From the NCBI RefSeq assembly GCF_000758605.1, contig NZ_CP009282.1, positions 1,798,001 through 1,862,000 of the forward strand: DNA of 64,000 nt. Direction: 5' to 3'. Below, one piece after another: positions 42,404-51,618 of the stretch. The notes below the pieces were generated by a model that was given only the letters and a program-made list of their open reading frames with translations, had not been told where the DNA came from and did no database searches. Within the stretch, counting starts at the first letter, position 1, and every line of letters starts with the position of its first letter. This DNA comes from Paenibacillus sp. FSL R5-0912. GTDB lineage: Bacteria > Bacillota > Bacilli > Paenibacillales > Paenibacillaceae. Position numbers and translations under genes: made by a program.

Positions 42404-43554
42404 GAGTGTGGGCGGTGTTCAAAAAAAGCTTAGTGGAGCAGTTTCGGGATTACAAGGCGGTCCTGCTAACCATTCTTTCACCCATTGTCTTTATCGTCAT
42501 CTTCGGGCTGGCTTTCGGACAGGGATTCTATACTTATTCGCTGGCGATATCGGATGAAGATCAGGGGGGGCTCGGCGGCAGCCTGGTGCAGCAAATCGTA
42601 AGCAGCGAGTATCCGAACGGAAATACGATGTTTAAGACCATTCAGGCGGATTATAACAAGCAGGAGTTACTGGATGGGGTTAAAAAAGGTAGATATGATG
42701 CGCATTTGTACATTCCGCCCGGCTTCAGTGAGTCGCTCCTCAGCAACGGGCGTTCCGGCCAGTCCTCACAGGTACAGGTGAAGCTGCTCGGCAATCCGTC
42801 CAATCTGACGTACAGCTTCATCAGCAGCTTCGTGGAGAACTATATTCATAATTTTGTGTGGGCGAACGGCACGGCGGAGAGTCCGGTGCAGATTGTATAT
42901 GAGGAAACCGGTGAAGTGAAGGTCCAATCGGAATTTGAGAATATGGCTCCGGGGCTGATGGTATTTTCGGTCTTTTTCCTGTTGATTCTAAGCTCGATGG
43001 TGGTGACGAGGGAGCTGGAGAACCGGACGATTCAGCGGATTATGCTGTCCAAGGTCAGAGCGTTTGAATTTTGCGCAGGCGTCAGCCTGTCACAGATGGT
43101 GCTCGCAGCGATTATGCTGCCCCTTGTTTTTGCTTCCAGCCTATTGCTGGGCTTCTCATCCTCCGGCTCCTATGCGCTGGCTTACCTGGTCAGCCTGATC
43201 GCAACCTTCTCAGCCATCGGCATCGGGCTGATCATCGCGGCATTTTGCCGAACTTCATTGGAGGCCTTCATCATCGGCAATGTGGTGGTGACGCCTATGA
43301 TGTTCCTGGCCGGGATTTTTTTCAAAGTTCCGCCGGTTAAGCTATTCGCGGTTATGGGCAAAGAGATTGAGCTGCTGACACTCATGCCGACACTTGATGC
43401 TGTAAGCGCGATGAACAAGATTCTGATTAACAACGCCAGTTTCAGCGAGATTCTTCCAGAAATTATTGTGCTTGTGTTGTTATCTGCGGGCTATTTCTTA
43501 GTGGGAGGGTATTTGTTTAGTCGTAAAATAATGCACTCAGGAGGGGTAAAATGA
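42400..43554 (+). CDS. ABC-2 type exporter permease
   Basis: This is a 384-residue YhgE/ABC-2 membrane protein. The first helix (AVLLTILSPIVFIVIFGLAF) is followed by an extracytoplasmic domain of about 170 residues and five C-terminal helices, with ABC-2 features VVTRELENRTIQRIMLSKV and TPMMFLAGIFFKVPP. ATG 42400 overlaps the ATPase stop (ATGA); a TTG at 42388 is the upstream limit. It works with the preceding ATPase as an exporter of unknown substrate. Confidence 0.93.
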   Translation: MRVWAVFKKSLVEQFRDYKAVLLTILSPIVFIVIFGLAFGQGFYTYSLAISDEDQGGLGGSLVQQIVSSEYPNGNTMFKTIQADYNKQELLDGVKKGRYDAHLYIPPGFSESLLSNGRSGQSSQVQVKLLGNPSNLTYSFISSFVENYIHNFVWANGTAESPVQIVYEETGEVKVQSEFENMAPGLMVFSVFFLLILSSMVVTRELENRTIQRIMLSKVRAFEFCAGVSLSQMVLAAIMLPLVFASSLLLGFSSSGSYALAYLVSLIATFSAIGIGLIIAAFCRTSLEAFIIGNVVVTPMMFLAGIFFKVPPVKLFAVMGKEIELLTLMPTLDAVSAMNKILINNASFSEILPEIIVLVLLSAGYFLVGGYLFSRKIMHSGGVK

Positions 43555-43898
43555 AAACCAAAACCAGTAATAGCGTCACTATGACGGCGTACTTTCTTGT
43601 GCTGGCGGCTGTTATTACATTGCAGGATGTATTCACGAATTACAATCTGAGGATCGTATTATCTTTGGCGCTAGCCATTGTCTTTGCCTACATCATTTCA
43701 AGAAGTGCCATTCAGCAGCCGTCATCCTACAGAGCGATAACACGGTTATTAATTGCTTTCTTTGTCTTTACCTGTGTATATCATATCCTGCTATCCGTAG
43801 CCTTAGGACAGAGTATATTTGCTAATTACTATTGGGGCTTCTTATGCGTAATCTATTTGTTAATCTGGCTGCGTGTCCGCTTTAGCCCGCAAAAATAA
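43551..43898 (+). CDS. Small four-helix membrane protein of the ABC-2 operon
   Basis: This is a 115-residue integral membrane protein with four hydrophobic segments (AYFLVLAAVITLQDVF, IVLSLALAIVFAYII, LLIAFFVFTCVYHILL and WGFLCVIYLLIWL). ATG 43551 overlaps the permease stop and lies behind AGGAGGGG. I do not recognise the family. Tight coupling to the exporter suggests an accessory or immunity role. Confidence 0.75.
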   Translation: MKTKTSNSVTMTAYFLVLAAVITLQDVFTNYNLRIVLSLALAIVFAYIISRSAIQQPSSYRAITRLLIAFFVFTCVYHILLSVALGQSIFANYYWGFLCVIYLLIWLRVRFSPQK

Positions 43899-43938
43899 TA
43901 TCTGGCATGGCTTCACGGACATAGCCGGCAACAGCGGA

Positions 43939-44229
43939 TTACTCCGCAGGCGGAAGCTGGGCGCGCGTGGACTTCTTTTTGTTAATCTCCTTGGACAGCT
44001 CTAAATGCTGCTGGGAGATTTTTTTGAGTTCTGCCTGTAATTTAGTGATCCGGCTCATTTTGCTGCTAAGTGCGCTGGGGGAAGTGCTTAATTTACAGTC
44101 TTTTTCGATCTGGTTAATTTTGAGCCGGGTCTTGTGGGTCTTCTTCTGGAGCTCCGCTATACCCGATTCCATCTCTGTGATTTCCTGATTTAAGCGGTTA
44201 AGCATAGATTTCGTGAAGCTAATAGCCAT
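43939..44229 (-). CDS. Small coiled-coil protein of unknown function
   Basis: This 96-residue hydrophilic protein is almost entirely helical, with heptad-like runs (LNRLNQEITEMESGIAELQK, LQAELKKISQQHLELSKEIN). Lysine and glutamate are abundant; there is no signal peptide or membrane segment. GAGGTG precedes the ATG on the minus strand. No family is recognised. It is convergent with the ABC-2 operon. Confidence 0.6.
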   Translation of the reverse strand: MAISFTKSMLNRLNQEITEMESGIAELQKKTHKTRLKINQIEKDCKLSTSPSALSSKMSRITKLQAELKKISQQHLELSKEINKKKSTRAQLPPAE

Positions 44230-44334
44230 CCGGGCACCTCATACTCTTCTTCTATAATGTACAGCCAAGATATTATTGTACTACAAGCGTTTGGTTTATG
44301 CGAGGAGCCCGGCAGTAACGGTTGTGCCGTCAAC

Positions 44335-44385
44335 AAAAAAGGGGCTATCCCAGGCAGCTATTTCATGGCTTTTGGGATAACCTCT
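44335..44385 (-). terminator. Terminator of the DHA2 exporter gene
   Basis: Read on the minus strand, GGTTATCCC pairs with GGGATAGCC across a loop of about 20 bases, followed by CC and six T (plus-strand A-run at 44335-44340). Confidence 0.75.
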
Positions 44386-44395
44386 TTTGCATAAC

Positions 44396-45886
44396 CTAGA
44401 CTTCCTTGGCAACAACCGTCTTTAGCTTCATTTCGGGTTCTTTCTCCGAGGCCTGGCCTACCTTCTTGATGAAGAAGGAGAGCAGCAGGCCGATGATGCC
44501 GATACCCACAATGACCAGATACGCATCATTGATACCCTGGATGGTAGCTGCTGTAATCATATGCTCCTTAGTGTCTTGCACGCCACTGACCATCATATCC
44601 TTCATGTGGGTAGTGGTACGGCTGGTCATTACGGTGACCAGCAGGGAAGTACCCACAGCGCCGGCCACTTGTCTTACAGTATTCGAGATGGCTGTACCAT
44701 GCGAATTAAGCTTGGATGGCAGCTGGTTCAGCCCGAGGGTCTGAATCGGCATGAGCAAGAGCGCCATTCCGATCCGCCGTCCGGTGGACATGAGCATCAG
44801 ATAGGCATAGCTTGTCGAGTCGGTCAGATTCACGAAGCTCAGGGTAGCGAGGATCGTGATCAGCAGGCCGATAATGGCCAGCCACTTCGCACCGAAGCGG
44901 TCAAACAGCTTGCCGGTAACCGGCATGAGCAGGCCCATAATGACTGCACCGGGAAGCAGCAGCAGGCCGGATTCCATCGCTGTGAATCCGCGTGCGTTCT
45001 GCAGGTAGAGCGGCAGCAGCATCATATCTGCATACATCACAATCGTAACCATGACACTGATGACAGTGGTCAGGGAGAACATATTATATTTGAAGGCCTG
45101 CAGATCCAGCAGCGGGCTATCCGAAGCCAGCTGTCTCCATACGAACAAGCCGAGGGAGATAACACCTGCAGCCAGCGACAACAGTACCTCTGCGCTCGAC
45201 CAGCCAGCGCTGGCCGCCCGGCTGAAGCCGTACAGCAAGGTTCCGAATCCGATGGTGGACAGGGCCACGCTGGTTAAGTCGACTTTTGGATAAGAACGCT
45301 CTGCTACATTTCTCAGATAAACAAATCCGCAGACAATAACGATAACCGTAAGCGGAAGCATGCCGTAGAACATAGTCTCCCAAGAATAGTGTTCCATAAT
45401 GTAACCGGCCAGTGTAGGGCCGATCGCCGGGGCGAAGATAATGGCGAGTCCGACCATACCCATGGCGGCGCCTCTCTTCTCACGCGGGAACAGGGTTAAG
45501 ATGACATTGGTCAGCAGCGGCATAATAATACCGGCACCGGCTGCCTGAATCATACGTCCGGTTAGCAGAATCGGGAAGCTTGTCGCCATAGCTGAAACGA
45601 CCGTTCCTGCGAAGAAGATAAACATAGATGCCTGGAACAGCTCGCGTGTAGTGAAACGCTGCATCAGATAAGCAGTGATTGGAATCAGCACACCGTTAAC
45701 CAGCATATAGCCGGTGGTCAGCCACTGGGCCGTTGCGGCCGTGATGTTGAAGTCATGCATTAACTCCGGTGTGGCAACGCTCATTATCGTCTGATTCAGT
45801 GTGGCCAGAAAGGCGCCGAGAATCATTACGAAAAGAATAGGTCCCTTTTTGATGGAACTGTCTTGAATGTCTGTCTTGTTACTCAC
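44396..45886 (-). CDS. DHA2-family MFS multidrug exporter (EmrB/LmrB type)
   Basis: This is a 496-residue proton-driven exporter with 14 predicted helices. Motifs: FLATLNQTIMSVATPEL in helix 1, the loop signature LTGRMIQAAGAGIIMPL, and APAIGPTLAGYIMEHYSW (motif C of antiporters). It is divergent from a TetR regulator, the usual arrangement for drug-induced efflux. The start has a normal ribosome site (GGATGG on the minus strand). Confidence 0.94.
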   Translation of the reverse strand: MSNKTDIQDSSIKKGPILFVMILGAFLATLNQTIMSVATPELMHDFNITAATAQWLTTGYMLVNGVLIPITAYLMQRFTTRELFQASMFIFFAGTVVSAMATSFPILLTGRMIQAAGAGIIMPLLTNVILTLFPREKRGAAMGMVGLAIIFAPAIGPTLAGYIMEHYSWETMFYGMLPLTVIVIVCGFVYLRNVAERSYPKVDLTSVALSTIGFGTLLYGFSRAASAGWSSAEVLLSLAAGVISLGLFVWRQLASDSPLLDLQAFKYNMFSLTTVISVMVTIVMYADMMLLPLYLQNARGFTAMESGLLLLPGAVIMGLLMPVTGKLFDRFGAKWLAIIGLLITILATLSFVNLTDSTSYAYLMLMSTGRRIGMALLLMPIQTLGLNQLPSKLNSHGTAISNTVRQVAGAVGTSLLVTVMTSRTTTHMKDMMVSGVQDTKEHMITAATIQGINDAYLVIVGIGIIGLLLSFFIKKVGQASEKEPEMKLKTVVAKEV

Positions 45887-45939
45887 TATTCTCCATCCTT
45901 TCCAATCGCCGAATCATGGACTAAATTTACAGTGTGTTG

Positions 45940-46055
45940 TATAGTTTACAATGTATAAAGTAGATTATAGATGAAATTTTCATGTAATCAAGCAACGATT
46001 TCTGAAAAACTGTATATTAGTTTACGATTAAGCTATAACTGTAGTTTATATAGGC
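45940..46055. promoter_or_regulatory. TAGTTTA repeats in the exporter-TetR divergent promoter
   Basis: Three TAGTTTA copies (about 45943, 46018 and 46042), one of them within TTTACAATGTATAAA, lie in the 234-bp AT-rich space between the divergent genes. They are candidates for the TetR operator. The symmetry is imperfect. Confidence 0.35.
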
Positions 46056-46120
46056 GATAAACGACATTTTATTGAAAAGTGTAGTCTGCGATTTGAACGT
46101 TGAAGAATGGAGTGATTAAA

Positions 46121-46702
46121 ATGACGAAAACTCCCCCGCATGTGGACCCGCGTGTCCTGCGTACACGGCAATTGCTTAGAGAGGCTGTAATTGATCTGAT
46201 GGAAGAAATGAGCATTGAGAAAATTACGGTCAACCGCATCGCGGAGCGGGCCAAAATTAACCGGGTGACCTTCTATCTGCATTACCGGGATATCCCCGAT
46301 ATGATGGAGAAGATGGCGGATGATATGGCCGAGGACGTGCTTCAAGTGGTAAGCGGTTATATGGGGAATGCTGAAGCAACTGAAGGAGAACAATGGCCGA
46401 TGCTGGAGCGCCTGCTGACGCATATCGCGGAGAATGCCAAATTCTATAAAATTGTGCTAACGTCGCGGAAGAGTACGATATTCACCGATCGCCTGTTCAG
46501 GCTGATGGCGGATATCATTTCTACCCGGGTGGAGAGAAGATTGGCTACCCGCAATGCTTCTGAAGTAACGGTTCAGAAGGACATTGCCGTATGGTACGGC
46601 TCTGCAGCCCTCATCGGTACGATCATCGCCTGGCTCCGGGAGGATATGCCGTATTCGCCGCAGTATCTGGCCAAACAGATCACTTCGCTGCGTTCGAGCT
46701 AA
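46121..46702 (+). CDS. TetR/AcrR-family regulator
   Basis: This is a 193-residue repressor. The N-terminal helix-turn-helix reads LREAVIDLMEEMSIEKITVN, RIAERAKINRVTFYLHYRD, followed by a TetR_C_33-like helical ligand domain (ENAKFYKIVLTSRKSTIFTD). ATG 46121 is preferred because GGAGTGA precedes it; the open frame extends to 46100. It probably represses the divergent DHA2 exporter and itself. Confidence 0.92.
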   Translation: MTKTPPHVDPRVLRTRQLLREAVIDLMEEMSIEKITVNRIAERAKINRVTFYLHYRDIPDMMEKMADDMAEDVLQVVSGYMGNAEATEGEQWPMLERLLTHIAENAKFYKIVLTSRKSTIFTDRLFRLMADIISTRVERRLATRNASEVTVQKDIAVWYGSAALIGTIIAWLREDMPYSPQYLAKQITSLRSS

Positions 46703-46798
46703 GGAAAGTCCATAGGTCCAAGAACCGCCAATTCATCCCGCATATAAATAGTAGATATTACTGTGCATCGCGAATCTGTTGATATGAGGTGGTTCCAG

Positions 46799-47626
46799 GT
46801 GAATAGGCAGGCACGTCCAAAGCGGAAACGGGTAATTCCGGCAGGGCAGCAAGCTGTACCCCGGGTAAAGCGCAGAGTGAAGGCCCAGGCCGTCGAATTT
46901 GCGGTGTTTGGCGACAGCCATGTGGGATACGGAAACAGCTTGAGTATATTTAAAAGTCTCTTGCCCAAAGCAGTGGGCAGCGGCAATAAACGCTTTATCA
47001 TCTTTGGCGGAGATAATGCACAGGCAGGAGCGGATCACGGGAATAATGCGAACGCGTATTACAAAGAATTCAAGAATACAGTAACAAGCACGCTCGGAAG
47101 CATCCCGTATAAGGCCTCTATAGGAAATTGGGAAGCAAGCACCCGGTCCCTATTTACGCAATACTTGGGGGCGGTTACAGGACAGATGAATTTCCCAGGG
47201 ACACAAGGTAAGGTGAAATATGTATGGCTTGATTGTGCTCTGGGACAATTCACTCCGGCGAGTATCACCCTGCTGCGCAATCTGGATGACCGGTATTTCT
47301 ATATTATTGATTTCCACTGGCCGCTAAGAGTGCAGGGAATTACGGTTGATTCCAGCCATGTGCTCAGCGCTGCGGAGACATCCAGATTCTTCTCGGCGAT
47401 TCCGGTAAAAGCTAGAGATAAGGTCCTGGCTATCTTCACACATCATGGACATAAATTCTACCGGAAGCTTAGCAATATTAATCCGGGATACCCACGGACG
47501 AAATTCTTCGTATGCGGCTGCTCGGGAGACTATAAATGCAAGCCGGATGGAAACATGGGTTACTATAATGCCAAATTAACCAGCAGCGGCTCCGGATATA
47601 AAGTCGATGCGTATATTGCACACTGA
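46799..47626 (+). CDS. Metallophosphoesterase-like protein with atypical metal site
   Basis: This 275-residue protein has calcineurin-like phosphoesterase motifs in order: FAVFGDSHVGYGN (D-x-H), IIFGGDNAQAG (GDN), then SIGNWEAS where the family normally has GNHD/E, and a late THHGHKF. The replacement of His by Trp in the third motif removes a catalytic and metal-stabilising residue. The basic N-terminus (RQARPKRKRVIPAG) and the tail FFVCGCSGDYKCK are unusual. GTG 46799 is chosen over ATG 46784 because AGGTGG lies 6 bases upstream. It has no signal peptide and stands alone. Whether it has phosphatase activity is doubtful. Confidence 0.72.
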   Translation: MNRQARPKRKRVIPAGQQAVPRVKRRVKAQAVEFAVFGDSHVGYGNSLSIFKSLLPKAVGSGNKRFIIFGGDNAQAGADHGNNANAYYKEFKNTVTSTLGSIPYKASIGNWEASTRSLFTQYLGAVTGQMNFPGTQGKVKYVWLDCALGQFTPASITLLRNLDDRYFYIIDFHWPLRVQGITVDSSHVLSAAETSRFFSAIPVKARDKVLAIFTHHGHKFYRKLSNINPGYPRTKFFVCGCSGDYKCKPDGNMGYYNAKLTSSGSGYKVDAYIAH

Positions 47627-47663
47627 GTCTGTTCCGGCTCCAGGTTATATTTAGTAGAGAAGA

Positions 47664-47692
47664 GAGTGTTCCTGCGGGAGCATTCTTTTTTT
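47664..47692 (+). terminator. Terminator after the metallophosphoesterase-like gene
   Basis: A 9-bp stem (GAGTGTTCC with GGAGCATTC, two G-U) with loop TGCG is followed by seven T. Confidence 0.85.
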
Positions 47693-47747
47693 GCAAATAT
47701 AAGAATTTATATATTTCACGCTATAAATTATCGTTCTATTTCTCGCT

Positions 47748-47811
47748 GAAACGGTAAGGTCCTGTATAAGGACGGCAAAGCCGTTTCTACTTGCTGCCTG
47801 GAAGGCATAGC
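47748..47811 (+). ncRNA. Candidate structured RNA element in the leader of the second uptake operon
   Basis: In the 447-bp gap before the binding-protein gene, GAAACGG (47748) pairs with CCGTTTC (47781-47787). This encloses an inner hairpin (GTCCT/AGGAC) and the sequence GACGGCAAAGCC. A second hairpin GCTGCC/GGCATAGC follows at 47793-47811. The layout recalls the c-di-GMP-I riboswitch (GACGCAAAGCC plus two hairpins), but with an extra G and without the full consensus. Low confidence. The remaining 260 bp to the gene are AT-rich with no other recognised element. Confidence 0.22.
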
Positions 47812-48073
47812 TGACATACACTAAGGCCAAAATAAGCAGAATTTGCTATTGTATATGGCAGATAGGGGAGTTGAAAGCAGTTTGTTTGGACGATAATTGT
47901 TTGTTTATAAGCTTTTCTTACATATATAACGTGTGTTTTAGGGTGGAAAATGGTTTATTGTGCACTTATCTTAACTCATGTAATACTAGGTGACATCAAA
48001 GGTGCTTGCAACAAGTTAATCGGCAACTGAAGATAAGTTTTCTGACATTGATAAGGGGAAAGGTGATGAGAGA

Positions 48074-49681
48074 ATGACAACAAGAGGGTCTAAGAAATGG
48101 GCAAGCCCGGCAATAGCGGTGCTGATGGCCTCCACAATGCTGTTATCCGCGTGTTCTTCGAAGGAGGATACGGCGAGCGGCAATGCCGGTTCCGGTTCTC
48201 CTGAGCCTGCTACATTAAAGGTAGAGGTGTTCGACCGCGGAAATACGCCTTCCGGTTATACGATCTCTGACAGTTACCTGACCAGACTTGTGCAGGAACG
48301 GTTCGGTAAGCTGAACAATATTGATGTAGAGTTCGTTCCTGTTCCCCGTTCAGAAGAAATTCAGAAGCTGAATGTGCTGATGGCCAGCAAAAGTGAAGTG
48401 CCTGACATCGTGTTCACCTATGATTCGGGAACATTCAACCGGTATGCCGAGCAGGGCGGGCTTACGGATCTTACAGAGCTTATTGACGAATATGCCCCGA
48501 ACCTGAAAAAGTTCCTCGGCGAGGACACGTTGGCTTACGGACAATACAACGGCAAGCAATTTGCGCTTCCGGGAAGAAGGCTTGTGCTTGGTAAATACGC
48601 CGGATATGTCCGCCAGGATTGGCTGGATAAGCTGGGACTGCCGGCACCGACGACTACGGAAGAGCTCTACACCACACTCAAGGCGTTTAAGGAGCAAGAT
48701 CCGGGCAACACCGGCGGTAAGGTGATTCCGTTCGGAGTAAGTCTCGCAGCTGCGCAGTATGAACCGCTGATCTGGTCGTTCATCAAGCCGCTTACTGATG
48801 AGCAGCGGTATACGCTGACCCAGCAGCTGGGCTCAAGCGATTACCCGGCGCTGCTGCCGGGCTTCGAGGATGCGCTGAAATTCATGAATAAGCTCTATAA
48901 TGAAGGGCTGATGAGCAAGGACTTCGGTCTGGATAAAGATAAAAAGCAGCTGTGGCAGAGTCTGCAGAATGGTCTGGTAGGCTTCTATACAGAGGATGCC
49001 GGTGAGCCGTACTTCACCTGGAACGACTTCTATGAGAATCTGCAGACCCATGTGCCGGGTGCCTCGATCACGCCGGTAGATACCTTCACGAATGCGGCGG
49101 GTGAACATGCCAAACCGGCCTATGCACCCAATGCAATGTATGTCATGATCCCGAAATCAAGCAGCAATGCTGTAGCGGCGCTGAAATATCTCGACTGGAT
49201 GGCTTCGGACACGAACCTGTTCGATATCCAGTTCGGTGTGGAGAATGAGAACTACACCCTTGTGAACGGAGTTCCGGTTGTTAAACCGGATGCGACCTCT
49301 GAAATTACGGACCGTCTGTATAACTTTGGAGATATTGCGGTAATTGTTAATGGCAAATTTGCCGGTGATGATGCCAAGAATGAAGCGGCTTACATTGCCC
49401 AGACTCCGGAGAAGTTCCAGGCGGACATGAAGAAATCTGTTGAAATCTCTAATGTTGACACCATTCAGCCGGTACGGTTCGGCCATCCGATTGAGGCTGA
49501 AGCGAAATACGGAACGGCGCTGGCCGACAAGTTCCAGGAAATTATCGTGAAGATGACCATGATTAAGCCAGAACAGTTCGAGAGCACTTATGATTCGATG
49601 ATCAAAGATTATATGGCGAGCGGCGGTCAGGCGATTCTCGATGAACGTACGGCAGCTTATAAGGAAATGACGTCCAAATAA
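48074..49681 (+). CDS. Extracellular solute-binding lipoprotein (LplA/YtcQ type)
   Basis: This is a 535-residue lipoprotein: the signal peptide ends in the lipobox LSAC (Cys about residue 27), followed by a Ser/Gly linker and a family 1 binding fold (VPRSEEIQKLNVLMASKSEV, PDIVFTYDSGTFNRYAEQGG, GKQFALPGRRLVLGKYAGYV). Such long binding proteins with LplB/LplC-like permeases import complex or modified oligosaccharides. AAAGGTGATG precedes ATG 48074. It is the first gene of an operon with two permeases and an uncharacterised protein. No ATPase is included. Confidence 0.94.
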   Translation: MTTRGSKKWASPAIAVLMASTMLLSACSSKEDTASGNAGSGSPEPATLKVEVFDRGNTPSGYTISDSYLTRLVQERFGKLNNIDVEFVPVPRSEEIQKLNVLMASKSEVPDIVFTYDSGTFNRYAEQGGLTDLTELIDEYAPNLKKFLGEDTLAYGQYNGKQFALPGRRLVLGKYAGYVRQDWLDKLGLPAPTTTEELYTTLKAFKEQDPGNTGGKVIPFGVSLAAAQYEPLIWSFIKPLTDEQRYTLTQQLGSSDYPALLPGFEDALKFMNKLYNEGLMSKDFGLDKDKKQLWQSLQNGLVGFYTEDAGEPYFTWNDFYENLQTHVPGASITPVDTFTNAAGEHAKPAYAPNAMYVMIPKSSSNAVAALKYLDWMASDTNLFDIQFGVENENYTLVNGVPVVKPDATSEITDRLYNFGDIAVIVNGKFAGDDAKNEAAYIAQTPEKFQADMKKSVEISNVDTIQPVRFGHPIEAEAKYGTALADKFQEIIVKMTMIKPEQFESTYDSMIKDYMASGGQAILDERTAAYKEMTSK

Positions 49682-49772
49682 ACGGACGGAGCATAAGAAA
49701 GAGAAGGGTATGCGCTATGGAGGCCGGTCAAGGCCTCCAGCCGCTGCCGCAGACAAAGGGCAGGAGAGGGGA

Positions 49773-50684
49773 GTGGAGGCAGTGAAGAACACGACTTACT
49801 TACGCAGAAACTGGCAGATATACGCTTTGCTTATGCTGCCGGTCATTTACTTTCTGATTTTTAAATACGGGCCGATGTACGGGGTGCAGATAGCGTTCAA
49901 AGAATTTAACTTCTTTGAAGGTATCGCCGGCAGTGAATGGGTCGGGCTGGATATTTTCCGCGAGGTCTTTCAGAGTAACGATTTTTTCAAAGCACTGCGC
50001 AACACGCTACTGCTCAATCTGCTGGATCTGATTATTTCTTTTCCAGCACCGCTGATTCTGGCAATTATGCTCTATGAGCTGCGGATCATCTGGTTCAAGA
50101 AATTCGCCCAGACCATTCTGTATGTCCCTCATTTCATCTCTTGGGTCATTATCGGCGGCATCGTGCTGCAGGTATTCGGCACAGAGTCAGGCTTCATCAA
50201 CAACCTGCTGACAGGTATGGGGCTGGACGCTATTCCGTTTCTCTCCAACAAGCATTACTGGCTGATCACGTATTTGCTGGTCGGAGTGTGGCAAAGTGCA
50301 GGCTGGGGAACCATTCTATACCTGGCGGCATTAACCGGCATCAACAAAGAGCTGTTCGAAGCCGCAGAGGTGGACGGAGCAGGCCGCTTCAAGAAAATCT
50401 TCCATATTTCTCTGCCGGGCATCAAAACAACGATTGCTACCCTGCTCATTATCAACCTGGGCAATATGATCTCCATCGGCTTTGACCGGCCGTTTATCGT
50501 CGGCAATGTAGCCGTCCGCGATTACTCCGAGGTGCTCAGTACCTTCGTATACCGTGTCGGCATAGAATCCGGACAAATCTCACTGGCAACTGCAGTCGGC
50601 TTATTCCAGGCGCTGGTAGGTCTGATCTTCCTGCTCGGTGCGAACTATGCATCCAAGAAGCTGGCGGATGAGAGCATACTCTAG
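49773..50684 (+). CDS. ABC transporter permease (LplB/YtcP-partner type)
   Basis: This is a permease of about 303 residues and six helices, starting QIYALLMLPVIYFLIFKYGP with the LplB-type loop MYGVQIAFKEFNFFEGI. The ATPase-docking EAA loop reads LFEAAEVDGAGRFKKIFHIS. The start is taken as GTG 49773 with AGGAG 6 bases upstream; the frame is open back to 49710, where the residues look non-native (Arg/Pro/Ala-rich), and GTG 49782 is also possible. It partners with the next gene. Confidence 0.93.
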   Translation: MEAVKNTTYLRRNWQIYALLMLPVIYFLIFKYGPMYGVQIAFKEFNFFEGIAGSEWVGLDIFREVFQSNDFFKALRNTLLLNLLDLIISFPAPLILAIMLYELRIIWFKKFAQTILYVPHFISWVIIGGIVLQVFGTESGFINNLLTGMGLDAIPFLSNKHYWLITYLLVGVWQSAGWGTILYLAALTGINKELFEAAEVDGAGRFKKIFHISLPGIKTTIATLLIINLGNMISIGFDRPFIVGNVAVRDYSEVLSTFVYRVGIESGQISLATAVGLFQALVGLIFLLGANYASKKLADESIL

Positions 50685-50720
50685 TCAGTCCAAAGCAAAT
50701 AGAGACGAGGGGGAACAACG

Positions 50721-51593
50721 ATGAGCGAACGCGCATCAAACCGGATATTTGATATCCTTAATGTCTTGATCATTATTGCCGCTATTCTTGTATGTCTGCT
50801 GCCCTTTGTTCATATTATTGCGATCTCGCTCAGCTCCAGCCGTCCGATCATGTCGGGCCTGGTGACCTTTTTTCCGCGGGAATTCACTTTTGAGGCCTAT
50901 ACCAAGGTCTTCTCCGATATGTCGATGATCCGTTCACTGGGCTTCACGATTATGCTGACTATTCTGGCTACCGTGCTGTCGATGGCCATGACAATAGCCG
51001 TTGCTTACTCTTTGTCCAAGAAGGAGCTGCGCGGACGAAAATGGTTCATGCTGATTATCGTCGTTACGATGTTCTTCAGCGGAGGCATTATTCCGGATTA
51101 TATCCTGATCCGGAACCTCCACCTGCTGGATACCGTCTGGGCGCTGGTGCTGCCCGGTTTAATCAGCCCCTTCTATATGATTATCCTGATATCCTTCTTC
51201 AACAGTATTCCGAAGAGCCTGGAAGAGGCAGCGGAGATTGACGGGACGACGCATCTGGGCACCTTGTTCCGCGTTATACTTCCGTTGTCACTGCCGTCAC
51301 TGGCCACATTAAGCTTATTCTATGCCGTAGGCCGCTGGAACGGATTCCAGGATGCGCTGATGTATATCAACCGTCCGGATCTCTATCCGCTGCAACTGAA
51401 GCTGTATCAGATGATCCAGAACAATCAGGTCAGCGAGCTGATGCAGCAGGAGGGTCTGGGTATGGCACAGCTGATGCCGGAGAGCTTGAAGGCGGCAAGC
51501 GTAGTCTTCTCCACAGTGCCGATTCTGATCGTATATCCATTCCTGCAGCGTTATTTCATCAGTGGCATGATGGCAGGTGCGGTTAAAGGCTGA
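50721..51593 (+). CDS. ABC transporter permease (LplC/YtcP type)
   Basis: This is a 290-residue CUT1 permease with six helices. The LplC-type beginning is FDILNVLIIIAAILVCLLPF, HIIAISLSSSRPIMSGLVTF. The EAA loop reads LEEAAEIDGTTHLGTLFRVI. The C-terminus FLQRYFISGMMAGAVKG is the conserved YFxxGxxxGAVKG end. GACGAGGGGG precedes ATG 50721. Confidence 0.94.
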   Translation: MSERASNRIFDILNVLIIIAAILVCLLPFVHIIAISLSSSRPIMSGLVTFFPREFTFEAYTKVFSDMSMIRSLGFTIMLTILATVLSMAMTIAVAYSLSKKELRGRKWFMLIIVVTMFFSGGIIPDYILIRNLHLLDTVWALVLPGLISPFYMIILISFFNSIPKSLEEAAEIDGTTHLGTLFRVILPLSLPSLATLSLFYAVGRWNGFQDALMYINRPDLYPLQLKLYQMIQNNQVSELMQQEGLGMAQLMPESLKAASVVFSTVPILIVYPFLQRYFISGMMAGAVKG

Positions 51594-51618
51594 GGAAGAC
51601 GAATAGGAGGGAGATACC

